Assembly: GCF_013363975.1 (NCBI RefSeq)
Contig: NZ_JABWGN010000013.1
Location: 214,514 to 278,513, forward strand
Reading direction: 5' to 3'
Source: Nonomuraea montanisoli
GTDB lineage: Bacteria > Actinomycetota > Actinomycetes > Streptosporangiales > Streptosporangiaceae
Length of the DNA: 64,000 bases
Shown: positions 17,138 to 25,008 of the stretch, piece by piece
Position numbering within the stretch: position 1 is the stretch's first letter
Layout of the letters: the number at the start of each line of letters is the position of its first letter
Notes under the pieces: model-generated
What the model was told of the DNA's origin: nothing
The model's input: only the letters and a program-made list of their open reading frames with translations
Databases searched by the model: none
Made by a program: the position numbers and the translations under genes

Positions 17138-17632
17138 ATGCAACTCTCGGCGGAACTGCACGCGTACCTTGTCGAGCTTCGCGGTGACCTGCTCCGCCAA
17201 CGGCTCGTCGGTCGTGTTGCAGACGCAGGTTGGATGGCCTGCGACCTGATCGGAGCCGGAATCGACACGCCCAGTACGCTCGAACTAGCCGGATACGCCC
17301 TCGCGGTCGGTCCCCTTTCGGAGATTGAACCGTTGCTTCGTCAGGTGCTTTCCGAATGCGGAATGCCCCCAGTGGATATCCAGCAGGAGCCGTGGGATGT
17401 CGCGCACGATATCTCACTAGCCATGCAGGACGGCACGCTACCCATCTCGGCTGGCGCCGATTTCCTAATCACCGAACTCTCACCTCTATGCGGCCACCCG
17501 CCCGAGATCACAGAGCTCATGATCCTCGTCGATGATTGGGAAGCCTTACGAAGCACGCCGCCAACTGATGATGAGCTCCGATGCCAAGCTGGAGAGATCG
17601 CGAAAGCGGCGCGACTACGACGCATGAAATGA
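17138..17632 (+). CDS. Hypothetical protein, first gene of the AICE
   Basis: A 164-residue acidic, soluble protein with no motif I can name; it begins MQLSAELHAYLVELRGDLL and is predicted mainly helical. It lies just inside attL. Its base composition is lower in GC than the chromosome. ATG at 17138 is the first in the frame, but no strong ribosome site precedes it, so it may be leaderless. Similar-sized genes near the att site of such elements are often cargo; nothing here says what it does. Confidence 0.5.
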   Translation: MQLSAELHAYLVELRGDLLRQRLVGRVADAGWMACDLIGAGIDTPSTLELAGYALAVGPLSEIEPLLRQVLSECGMPPVDIQQEPWDVAHDISLAMQDGTLPISAGADFLITELSPLCGHPPEITELMILVDDWEALRSTPPTDDELRCQAGEIAKAARLRRMK

Positions 17633-18053
17633 AAGAGAGCGGGCTCTGGCCCCCTGACCGTCGCCAATCGTCATAGCCAGTTTGGAAGATCTCGGCTCAC
17701 GATCCCCTGGCGTGCTCCAGCGCTGGCCAGGTGCCGTGCGGCCCTGCCCGTAAGTCCCCGCTATTCCCCTTGATCACCGCCCTATCAGGCACGCAACGGG
17801 CACGCGCGCCGACTGGCGATGGTTTTACAGCGCGTGACCGTTGCGGCTGAGATACGGCCTTCCGCCTGCGGCATGACCGTGTCTCACCACGATGCGAACC
17901 ATGTTCATTGCACGTATATTGCACAGGAAGTGCACCGTACCGACCTTGTCATGATCGCTTGCCTCTGCTTAAGTGTTCGGAGTGAATCGTGATTCCGATA
18001 TAGGCGGGCGTCTCGAACCTGTTCCGGCGAAGGTCAAACCGGCGGGTGAGAGG
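17633..18053. other. AICE non-coding stretch
   Basis: Apart from a weak in-frame extension of the next gene (GTG 17973), I see no convincing gene here on either strand. The segment has short direct echoes such as TTGCACGTATATTGCAC near 17910-17930 that could be a regulatory site, but nothing decisive. Confidence 0.4.
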
Positions 18054-18299
18054 ATGAACCGCATCCCACTGCTCCTTATCTTAGGCGCGGTCCCCCTTCT
18101 GCTTGCCAACTGGTTCATCGCTACCGTGATCCTTGGACACGACTGCACCCTTTTATACGAGGGCGGCAACATTACGGAATGTGCTGGCGGGCTATCAGAG
18201 GAAGAGATGACCGCCACATCGGGACTGATGGCGCTGGTGCTACTTGTTGTCCAGATAGGGCTGATCGTCCTATTGTGCCGGCGCACCCGCGGATCGTAG
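18054..18299 (+). CDS. Small two-helix membrane protein (AICE cargo)
   Basis: An 81-residue protein with two membrane helices, PLLLILGAVPLLLANWFIAT and GLMALVLLVVQIGLIVLLC, joined by a ~35-residue loop holding two Cys (DCTLLYEGGNITEC) that could form a disulphide outside the cell. ATG 18054 places the first helix directly at the N-terminus; a GTG at 17973 would add 27 hydrophilic residues and lacks a ribosome site. Function unknown. Confidence 0.5.
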   Translation: MNRIPLLLILGAVPLLLANWFIATVILGHDCTLLYEGGNITECAGGLSEEEMTATSGLMALVLLVVQIGLIVLLCRRTRGS

Positions 18300-18690
18300 C
18301 GAGGCCGAATGATCGGCGACGCGCTGGACAAGCCACCGTTCCAGTTCGTGATGCACACGGTGATCAGCCTGTTGCCCGGTGGGCCCGGGCTGAGGAACGA
18401 AGCCCTGGACCTTCGATCGCCCCCAACCATGTCCGGCGACCAGCCATGCCGTGGCGATCGTTGGGCTGCATCTGTGCGGTGGCGCGGCAACCCCGGTCGG
18501 AGCGTTCGGCAAGTACGGCGAGGTTGGCGTGCGGCGGTCGGCCCGGTGTCCCGCCGCCGTCCGGGACCGGCCCCCAGGCCGCACGCCCGGACGGCGGGCG
18601 GGCGGAGGGCCGGAGTACGGCGGCGCGCCGCGCCGCCGCTTGATACCTAACAGATCAATTCGGCAATGCAGCAGAGTGGCCGCAAGTCGA
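18300..18690. other. AICE non-coding stretch
   Basis: About 390 bp without a supported gene. The right half is very GC-rich (18590-18640) with nested GCGG/CCGC self-complementary stretches that could fold as a terminator for the convergent genes on both sides. A short plus-strand run reading KPPFQFVMHTVISLL could be a worn gene fragment, but I cannot place it. Confidence 0.4.
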
Positions 18691-19983
18691 TCAATCGAGC
18701 AGTTCCGGACGGCGGCTCGCGAGGGCTCGACGGGCTGTCACGAATCGTTCGTGGAACTCTTCGGCAAGTGCTTCGCGGCGGTAGCGCTGGCGTAGTACGC
18801 GGTCGAGGTCCGCGGCGCGGTTGACCAAATCAGTGAGGGACCGGCGGTCGATGTCGAAGGCGGCCATGCCATTCTCGACTGCTGCATCGAGGTCGCCGCG
18901 TCGGGCGTGGACGATGCCGAGGTCTATGTGGGCGTCGGCCACGCGCATGGGGGCGTTGGACGTGCCGTCAGGTCGGGTGTGCATCTGGATCGTCTCGCGA
19001 GCGTGTTCTTCGGCGCGATCGTCGTCGGCAAGCCAGGTGTAACAGGTGGCGGCGTAGAAGACCCATTTGGCGTGGTCGAACACGAAGTGGTGATCGGTAT
19101 TGTCGGGCATGGGCAGGCGTCCGAGGACTTCAGCGCCGCGGGTCAGTGCGCGATCTGCCTCACGGCGATCGCCGATGCGGGCCAGACCGCGAGCTTCCTG
19201 CAAGGTGAGCTGGACCATGGCGCTGGTCTGGCCAGCGACGGCCTGCCCCATACGAGCGGCGGTCACCACGTCCTCATAGCGGCCTTCGACCAGAGCGAAC
19301 CAAGCTGACATCTCGTGCGCCCATCCCATGAGTTCGCCGTGCCCGACCTGTCGGCCCATCTCAAAGGCGGCTCGGCGAGCCGTCTCGGCTTCCTCTCGCT
19401 CACCCAAGTCGTAGTGGACGCATCCGAGTAGGGCGGTGAGCCAGCCTGTGATGACGAGGAGTTCGCGGTGCTGATCGAGGGTGAGGCGGCCGGCGAGCAG
19501 CTTGTTGACCTGGGCTAGGCGCTTCTGCGTCCGGTCTCGGAGCGTACCGGCCGGCACCACGGGATATGCGCGACAGAGCAGATCGACGGCCTCGGCAAGA
19601 GCTTCCAAAGTGCCGGTACCGACGTCCGATGCCTGGAGCTGCTGGGCGAGCTCCATGGTTCCGTACAGGTCGGCCTCGGCCCGTAGGGCGTCCATCGGCA
19701 GGATGGCCGACGCCTCGATCAGGCGGCTGCCCGTCTGCCTGGCTTGCAAGAATCCCAACGCCTCCGGCTGCAACCCAGTCAGTTGCGTCAGTGCCAGCCG
19801 GTACGGCGAGCGTGGCCAGCGAACTTCGCCGGCCTCCCATCGCCGGATGCGCTCCTCGTCACAGGTTAGGCGTTCCGCAATGCCGATTTGGGTGCTGTTA
19901 ATTCGGTCGGCCATTTCGGCGCGCGTGAGCTGGTGTTCATTGCGCCAAGCGCGGAGTTGGACATTGGGAATGTTCTCGGGCAT
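18691..19983 (-). CDS. XRE-family HTH regulator with TPR-like C-terminal domain
   Basis: A 430-residue protein: N-terminal HTH (LRAWRNEHQLTRAEMADRIN, with DEERIRRWEAGEVRWP, residues ~10-60), then ~350 residues of helical repeats (AEADLYGTMELAQQL, ETARRAAFEMGRQVGH, ADAHIDLGIVHARRGDLDAA) resembling TPRs. Proteins of this build are frequent in streptomycete-type genomes and often act as regulators sensing a peptide or partner through the TPR part. It is divergent from the small genes at 20139-20611 and may control them or transfer functions of the element. Start ATG 19983. Confidence 0.75.
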   Translation of the reverse strand: MPENIPNVQLRAWRNEHQLTRAEMADRINSTQIGIAERLTCDEERIRRWEAGEVRWPRSPYRLALTQLTGLQPEALGFLQARQTGSRLIEASAILPMDALRAEADLYGTMELAQQLQASDVGTGTLEALAEAVDLLCRAYPVVPAGTLRDRTQKRLAQVNKLLAGRLTLDQHRELLVITGWLTALLGCVHYDLGEREEAETARRAAFEMGRQVGHGELMGWAHEMSAWFALVEGRYEDVVTAARMGQAVAGQTSAMVQLTLQEARGLARIGDRREADRALTRGAEVLGRLPMPDNTDHHFVFDHAKWVFYAATCYTWLADDDRAEEHARETIQMHTRPDGTSNAPMRVADAHIDLGIVHARRGDLDAAVENGMAAFDIDRRSLTDLVNRAADLDRVLRQRYRREALAEEFHERFVTARRALASRRPELLD

Positions 19984-20138
19984 CTGCGGGCCTTCCTCCC
20001 GGCTGGGGGCTCAAGAGGGGATTAGAGGGGGGCCACTCGGGGGTCCTGCGTTTCTCCTTTTGACGGTGGACTTGCCATCAACCAACAAGGTATGTGAAGC
20101 GGCCTCCCGACACAGGGAACGCCGGATGAATCGAGGAG

Positions 20139-20333
20139 ATGGCGACGGTGACCCGGCCAGACGAGAACAGCGAGGCAAGGCCCTGCCGTGCGTGTCGGGG
20201 ACGCGGTTACAAGCTCAAGAGCTCGCGCCGCTTTCTCCTGATCGACGCCGACGGGGAGGAGGCGGAACGGAGTGAGGAGCGCAAGTGTCTCGATTGCCTC
20301 GGCGACGGCCAGGGCGAAGGGAGCGGGAGATGA
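20139..20333 (+). CDS. Small zinc-finger-like protein with two CXXCXGXG motifs
   Basis: A 64-residue protein with CRACRGRG and CLDCLGDG, the pair of DnaJ-type knuckles that together bind one zinc ion. The segment between them (FLLIDADGEEAERSEE) is acidic. GAGGAG overlaps the ATG at 20139, so GTG at 20148 is also possible. Its stop overlaps the next gene (ATGA), so the two are co-translated. Function unknown. Confidence 0.6.
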   Translation: MATVTRPDENSEARPCRACRGRGYKLKSSRRFLLIDADGEEAERSEERKCLDCLGDGQGEGSGR

Positions 20334-20611
20334 ACTTGGTCATGCAGGCTGCCATGGCCGGCCTCGCGCAGCAGGACGAGGCGAACGCCTTGATCCGGCT
20401 GCGCGACCGGCTCGCGAGTCGTGGCGTCAATGCGGAGCTGCGCGACAACAACACCGCGCTGATGGTGCACCGGCCTGAGCCGGGGCTGCCGGTGTGGGTG
20501 TTCGTCGGATACGGCGGTGCGTACTACTCCTGGCAGAGCGCTGAGCAGCGTCATCCGGTCGATGATGTGGAGGGCGCCGCGAACGTCTTGGCGGAGTACA
20601 TCGCCAAGTGA
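20330..20611 (+). CDS. Hypothetical 93-residue protein (AICE)
   Basis: A short acidic protein beginning MNLVMQAAMAGLAQQDE; the middle has a beta pattern (LMVHRPEPGLPVWVFVGYGGAYYSW), and it ends in a helix (VDDVEGAANVLAEYIAK). Translation starts in the stop codon of the preceding zinc-finger gene. No family is recognised. The pair is likely a conserved AICE accessory unit. Confidence 0.55.
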   Translation: MNLVMQAAMAGLAQQDEANALIRLRDRLASRGVNAELRDNNTALMVHRPEPGLPVWVFVGYGGAYYSWQSAEQRHPVDDVEGAANVLAEYIAK

Positions 20612-20868
20612 GGACAGGCGCGGCGAGGCGGTGACGGCCTTGGCCAGGAGGGGACCAGGGTGGGCCGTCTCATCGCCTCGTCGCGTCTTCCCTGCCCGGC
20701 AGGCAGTCACTTCCACGCCCTGGGAGGGTCGCCCCCGATCCCTCCCTGGCTGCCTGCCGGGCCTTTTCCTGGAGGGCTGGCGTTTACCGCAGTGGCGTGG
20801 ACAGGCGGTGCTCGGCCAGGTTACTCTCAAACTTGGTAAAACAACCTGTCGGGTGTTGGACGGTCATA

Positions 20869-21600
20869 ATGTCGCTAGAGTCCGTGCCGCCGAAGTATGC
20901 GCAGCTTGTGCAGGCCCTTCAACGGCGTATCGAGGCGGGAACCTACCCGCCCGGCTCCATGCTCCCCAGCGAACACCAGCTCATCCAAGAGTTCGGCGTC
21001 TCCCGACCCACGGTCGTGGCAGCGCTGCGGGTGCTGCGCGAGCAGGGCTGGATCGAGTCCCAGCAGGGCAAGGGCCGCTTCGTGCGCGGCCGTCCCGCGA
21101 TGGCGACGGTGGAGTCCAACCGCACGGGTCAGGCATACCTGACCAACCCGGAGACGGACTCCCCCGGCGAGTTGGTCGAGGCCGGCGCGGTGGCGCTGCC
21201 CAACCGGGTGGCGGCGCTGCTGGATGCGCAGCCCAAGAGCAAGGCGTTCCTACGCCGGCGGCTGATCACCCGCGAGGGCGAGCCGAGCGAGTTGGTCTCA
21301 CTGTGGCTGCCCCTGGAGTTGTCCGAGGGCACTGATCTGACCAGTGGTGAGGCGTTGCGGCAGGGTATCCGGCAGCATCTCCAGTCACGCAAGGGGGTCC
21401 GCTTCGATCACATCGTGGAGCAGATCACCGCGCGCATGCCCACCGTCCAGGAGGTCAGGCAGCTCGGCATGCCGAAGAACGTGCCGCTTCTCGCGATCTT
21501 CGGCGCGGCCCGAGATGCCTCCGGCCGGCCGTTGGCGGTGGTGGAGGTGCTGCTTCCGGCGGATCGTCACGAGCTGGAGGACGCCTACCCGGTGCGGTAG
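20869..21600 (+). CDS. GntR-family regulator (KorSA-like)
   Basis: A 243-residue protein: winged HTH at residues ~10-75 (YAQLVQALQRRIEAGTYPPG, then LIQEFGVSRPTVVAALRVLR), then a UTRA/HutC-type effector domain (EVRQLGMPKNVPLLAIFGAARD, GRPLAVVEVLLPADRHEL). In pSAM2, the GntR protein KorSA represses pra and so keeps the element integrated; position and family make the same role likely here. ATG 20869 fits the start of the HTH domain; upstream in-frame codons give an odd Arg/Cys-rich stretch. Palindromes upstream of the pra-like gene (22534-22591) are candidate operators. Confidence 0.8.
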   Translation: MSLESVPPKYAQLVQALQRRIEAGTYPPGSMLPSEHQLIQEFGVSRPTVVAALRVLREQGWIESQQGKGRFVRGRPAMATVESNRTGQAYLTNPETDSPGELVEAGAVALPNRVAALLDAQPKSKAFLRRRLITREGEPSELVSLWLPLELSEGTDLTSGEALRQGIRQHLQSRKGVRFDHIVEQITARMPTVQEVRQLGMPKNVPLLAIFGAARDASGRPLAVVEVLLPADRHELEDAYPVR

Positions 21601-21716
21601 GGCACGGCGACGACCTGGTGCAGGTCCTCGTAGATCACTTGACCCGGCTCCGATGCCTCGACGCCCACGCATTCCACCTGGTGGGCGGCCAGGATCTCCA
21701 GGTAGCTGGGCGGCAT
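21585..21716 (-). CDS. Possible 43-residue gene or gene fragment
   Basis: On the minus strand an ATG at 21716 opens a 43-residue frame starting MPPSYLEILAAHQVECVGV and ending VVAVPYRTG. The composition looks protein-like (alternating strands, few Arg) rather than like an antisense shadow, and it overlaps the GntR gene by only 16 bp. The frame continues upstream without stop for some codons (VAQSIL), so it may be the 3' end of a longer, truncated gene. Confidence 0.3.
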   Translation of the reverse strand: MPPSYLEILAAHQVECVGVEASEPGQVIYEDLHQVVAVPYRTG

Positions 21717-21854
21717 CAAGATGCTCTGGGCGACTGCGGCGTTGCGAACGGTCCCCGGCGAAGTCTTCCGGCCACTCGATGGGTACGAGCTGGGGTGATC
21801 GTACCGTGGAGAAACTTCCGGTCGAGCAGGGACCGCTCCCCTGCCCGCCGTGCC

Positions 21855-22406
21855 ATGAACAAGAATGCTGAGGTGACCAAGGCCGAGGAAGACACGCCGC
21901 TCACCGAACGGACCCTGCTGGTTGAGAGCCGCGCCAACGAGGTTGCGTTTGAACGCTGGGGCATCGGTCTCCCAGTCCCCGGCGCGAACGAGGAAGTCTT
22001 GTTCCTCTCGTACAACTATGCGGATCTGCCCGTGGGAAAGCAGTTCGACTGCTGCTACCCACGCTACGACGAGGCCAAGGTCGCCTGGACCACCGTCACC
22101 ATCATCGCCGTCACACAGCAGTTCTCACTCGCCTGGGACCAGATCCCGGAGGGCTGGAAGACGTTGGCGATTCTACGTTTCGAGCCAGAGGTCCCCAGCA
22201 TCATCCGGGACCTTCCGGCAACCGCCGGTTGGTACGAGCATCCCATCGCCGTTCGCATCTCAAGCAAGGACACCTGGAAAGCCCGGGTCTCTGCACCGTA
22301 TCCGCTGGCGCATGTGCCCGCCGGAGCCGTGTTCTCCGAAGGTTCGGTGTGCCCGGCACGTGACTCAGCCGCTCGGTCCGTCGAAATAGCTCCTAAATCC
22401 GAATAG
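21855..22406 (+). CDS. Hypothetical protein (AICE)
   Basis: A 183-residue soluble protein with a central beta-rich part (AWTTVTIIAVTQQFSLAWDQI, LAILRFEPEVPSIIRDL) and no recognised family. ATG 21855 follows a weak purine stretch. It lies between the GntR regulator and the Pra-like operon in the same orientation, with a 210-bp regulatory gap after it. Base composition resembles other AICE cargo rather than the core genes. Confidence 0.5.
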   Translation: MNKNAEVTKAEEDTPLTERTLLVESRANEVAFERWGIGLPVPGANEEVLFLSYNYADLPVGKQFDCCYPRYDEAKVAWTTVTIIAVTQQFSLAWDQIPEGWKTLAILRFEPEVPSIIRDLPATAGWYEHPIAVRISSKDTWKARVSAPYPLAHVPAGAVFSEGSVCPARDSAARSVEIAPKSE

Positions 22407-22533
22407 AAGCTAATTCTCCCGATTACCCCGATGTGTTAGTACCTAGCTCTCCACACTCGACGCCGCCAGTCTTCGGTCGGAACGGACATCGCGTCTATCG
22501 CGTGAGTAAGAGCTTCGTCACTTCAGCCAAGTC

Positions 22534-22591
22534 ACTTGACCTAGCAAGTTTAAGCAGCCTACTCTCAGAGCATCACTTGATAGGTCAAGTG
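22534..22591. promoter_or_regulatory. Paired palindromes, candidate GntR operator of the transfer operon
   Basis: ACTTG-N6-CAAGT (22534-22549) and CACTTGA-TAGG-TCAAGTG (22574-22591) share the half-site CACTTGA; centres are 41 bp apart, close to four helical turns, and the second lies 25 bp before the start of the pra-like gene. This geometry fits cooperative binding by a dimeric repressor such as the GntR protein encoded at 20869. Confidence 0.55.
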
Positions 22592-22616
22592 TCTGACATC
22601 CAAGGAAGGAGCCGTT

Positions 22617-23042
22617 ATGGCTCTGCAAGGTCCCATCCCCGTCACCTTCGCCATGGTCTTCCCGCACGGCTGCTACATCGTCGGCGAGGTCGAGCCCGTC
22701 AAGGACTTCGACGCCTCCGCCGGCGGCCGGTTCGTGCAGGCCCGCGACAAGCAGACCGGTGAGCTGGTCTGGCAGGTCGCGGTCATGGACGGTGACCCGA
22801 CCCTCAAGCCCGCTCAGAAGACCGTCGCGGTCAAGATCCTCGCCCAGGTGCAGCCGGTTCCGCCCGCGCCCATGCCGGGGCTGCCGTTCACGCCGGTTGA
22901 GTTCGACGGCCTCGCCGTCACGCCCTACGTCAACGCCGCCGGCCGTCTCGCCTACTCGATCAAGGTCCGCGAGATGCGGGCTCCCGGTCAGACCACCCCG
23001 ACCGCTCCGACCAAGGCTCCGGCCGGAAAGGACGCCAACTGA
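22617..23042 (+). CDS. pra: Pra-like activator of AICE replication, integration and excision
   Basis: A 141-residue protein opening MALQGPIPVTFAMVFPHGCY and containing VQARDKQTGELVWQVAVMD and LPFTPVEFDGLAVTPYV, a pattern I know from proteins annotated in AICEs as the replication/integration/excision activator. The last 25 residues are a Pro/Thr/Lys-rich tail. A very strong ribosome site (AAGGAAGGAG) precedes ATG 22617. It is first in an operon with the 101-residue protein, the Tra pump and Rep/Xis/Int, downstream of two palindromes. Confidence 0.65.
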   Translation: MALQGPIPVTFAMVFPHGCYIVGEVEPVKDFDASAGGRFVQARDKQTGELVWQVAVMDGDPTLKPAQKTVAVKILAQVQPVPPAPMPGLPFTPVEFDGLAVTPYVNAAGRLAYSIKVREMRAPGQTTPTAPTKAPAGKDAN

Positions 23043-23347
23043 TGACCCGCCGCCGTACCCCGCGCCGCAGCGTGATCCGGCTGGCCACCGGACAGACCGC
23101 CCGCACCCTGCGCCACCCCTACGGCCCTGAGCCCGTGCTGGCACTCGACTTCGGCGCCACCTCGGTTCTGATCACCACCACCGGTCCGGCGACCGGCGAG
23201 GACCTGGAGTTCGCCCGCCAGCTCGCCCGCGAGGCCGCCCGCTTCGCCTGGTCGATGGAGCGCGCCCTCCACGCCACGACCCACCTGACCAACCACGCTC
23301 TCCAGCAGCCAGCCACCGGCAAGGCCACCGACCAGACGGCGGCCTGA
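23042..23347 (+). CDS. Small AICE protein upstream of the Tra pump
   Basis: A 101-residue basic protein (RRRTPRRSVIRLATGQ at the start) with a beta stretch EPVLALDFGATSVLITTT and a helix DLEFARQLAREAARFAWSMER. Its start overlaps the stop of the pra-like gene by one base. Similar small basic proteins are found at this place in pSAM2-like elements; the function is not known. Confidence 0.6.
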   Translation: MTRRRTPRRSVIRLATGQTARTLRHPYGPEPVLALDFGATSVLITTTGPATGEDLEFARQLAREAARFAWSMERALHATTHLTNHALQQPATGKATDQTAA

Positions 23348-23434
23348 CACGTAAGGCGGGGCCGCCAGAAGCGCCAACTTCCGGCGGCCCACGGGTTTCT
23401 CCCGCGACTCCACATCACGAGAGGTTCCAAGCTT

Positions 23435-24862
23435 ATGTTCAAGCGGCTGCCCGGTGACGAAGCACGCAACCTCGTCACCACCACGCCGGACACGGCCGTC
23501 GTCTTCCGCCCGGCCGTGCTCAAGACTCCTGCCCTCGTCACCCTGATCATCTACGGCTGGCGCTTCCTGGTCGCGCTGGTCCGTACGCTGTGGCGCCACC
23601 CGATCGCCTCCGCCGTGCCCGTCGCGCTCGGTGCCCTGTATGCCTGGCACGGCTGGCCCCTCACCGCCTCGGCGCTCGGGGTCGTCGTCCTGGTCCTGCT
23701 CGCCTGGGCCTTCTGTGCCCGCGACTCCTTCGCCCGGCTCGTCGGCTGGCGGCTGCTTGCCTGGTGGCGGCTCATGTCGGTCTACTGCCGTCACTGGCAG
23801 GCCGTCATGGACGTCTCCGGGCTGGCCAGGCGCATTAACGGCCGGGCCTACATGCCCCGTCTGCTGAAGGTCCAGTGCGACAGCTGGGCCGACCGCATCA
23901 CTGTCCGCATGCTCGACGGGCAGGCCGTCAAGGACTGGAGCGACCGCACCGACAACCTCGCCCAGGGCTTCGGCGCCGTCTCCTGCCGCGTCGCGCTCAT
24001 CAAGGGCGGCAGGCTGCTGCTCACCTTCCCGCGCAGCGATCCTCTTGCCGCTCCGATCCCGGCTCTGCCGATCCCGGATGAGCCATCGGTGGGGCCTGTC
24101 GAGATCGGCAAGCAGGAGGACGGCCAACCGCTCAAACTCAAGGTCCATGGCACGCACGTCCTCATCGCGGGGGCGACGGGGGCCGGCAAGGGTTCGTTCC
24201 TGTGGGACACCATCCGCGGTCTGCTTCCTGCCATGCGGGCGGGCCTGGCCGAGATCTGGGCACTCGATCCCAAGCTGATGGAGCTGTCGTTCGGCCGGGA
24301 GCTGTTCCGGGGCCGCTACGCCTCAGACCCGGCCGACTGCGCCGATCTGCTGGACGAGGCCGTCAGCGTCATGCAGAAGCGCGCGGCCCGCTTCGCCGGT
24401 CTCCAGCGCTCCCACACCCCGACCGTCGAGGACCCGTTCATCCTGGTGCTCGTCGACGAGGTCGCGTTCCTGACCGCCTACCAGCCCGACAAGCAGCTTC
24501 GCCAACGCATCTCGGCTGCTCTGGCCACCTTGGCGACGCAAGGGCGCTCCGTTGGCGTCGGGGTGATGGCGGCGCTCCAGGACCCGCGCAAGGAGGTCAT
24601 GAACATCCGCAACCTGTTCCCCGACAAGATCGCCCTCCGGCTGGACGAGTCCGAGCAGGTGGACATGGTCCTCGGCGACGGCGCCCGCGACCGGGGAGCC
24701 CTCGCCGACCACATCTCACCCGTCCCCGAGCTGGGCGCCGGCGTCGCGTACATGCGGCTGGAGACCTCACCCGAACCCGTCCGCGTCCGCGCCGCGTACG
24801 TCTCCGACGACGACATCCGCGCCATGGTCGCCACCTTCACCGCACGAGGTGAAGCCGCATGA
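23435..24862 (+). CDS. FtsK/SpoIIIE-type conjugal DNA translocase (TraSA-like)
   Basis: A 475-residue membrane ATPase. N-terminal hydrophobic segments lie at about 30-48, 52-68 and 72-92. The motor domain has Walker A IAGATGAGKGS (~244-254) and Walker B FILVLVDEVAFL (~334-345), with ATQGRSVGVGVMAALQDP downstream. AICEs move double-stranded DNA between hyphae with this one protein, a hexameric pump like FtsK. A good ribosome site (GAGAGG) precedes ATG 23435. The next small gene starts within its stop. Confidence 0.88.
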   Translation: MFKRLPGDEARNLVTTTPDTAVVFRPAVLKTPALVTLIIYGWRFLVALVRTLWRHPIASAVPVALGALYAWHGWPLTASALGVVVLVLLAWAFCARDSFARLVGWRLLAWWRLMSVYCRHWQAVMDVSGLARRINGRAYMPRLLKVQCDSWADRITVRMLDGQAVKDWSDRTDNLAQGFGAVSCRVALIKGGRLLLTFPRSDPLAAPIPALPIPDEPSVGPVEIGKQEDGQPLKLKVHGTHVLIAGATGAGKGSFLWDTIRGLLPAMRAGLAEIWALDPKLMELSFGRELFRGRYASDPADCADLLDEAVSVMQKRAARFAGLQRSHTPTVEDPFILVLVDEVAFLTAYQPDKQLRQRISAALATLATQGRSVGVGVMAALQDPRKEVMNIRNLFPDKIALRLDESEQVDMVLGDGARDRGALADHISPVPELGAGVAYMRLETSPEPVRVRAAYVSDDDIRAMVATFTARGEAA

Positions 24863-25008
24863 CGCTGGCCCACTTCCTCGACGGGCTCCGGTGCTCCGTC
24901 TACCACACCCTCAACACGCTCTGGCTCGACCCGGCCCGCGCCCTGGTCGAGTGCCGCGAATGCGGCCAGTCCGCGCACGTGACCACCGACGACGGGAGGA
25001 CTGCATGA
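24859..25008 (+). CDS. 49-residue CxxC protein between tra and rep
   Basis: The frame MTLAHFLDGL ... LVECRECGQSAHV ... ends at 25008; its ATG overlaps the tra stop and its stop overlaps the rep ATG (ATGA at both junctions), strong evidence that it is translated. It has CRECG, half of a zinc knuckle, and Cys12. A dimer could bind zinc. No known function. Confidence 0.6.
   Translation: MTLAHFLDGLRCSVYHTLNTLWLDPARALVECRECGQSAHVTTDDGRTA

Noticed and set aside
18300..18690. Transposase fragment in the AICE
   Set aside because: A short stretch looked protein-like, but I could not match it to any transposase signature.
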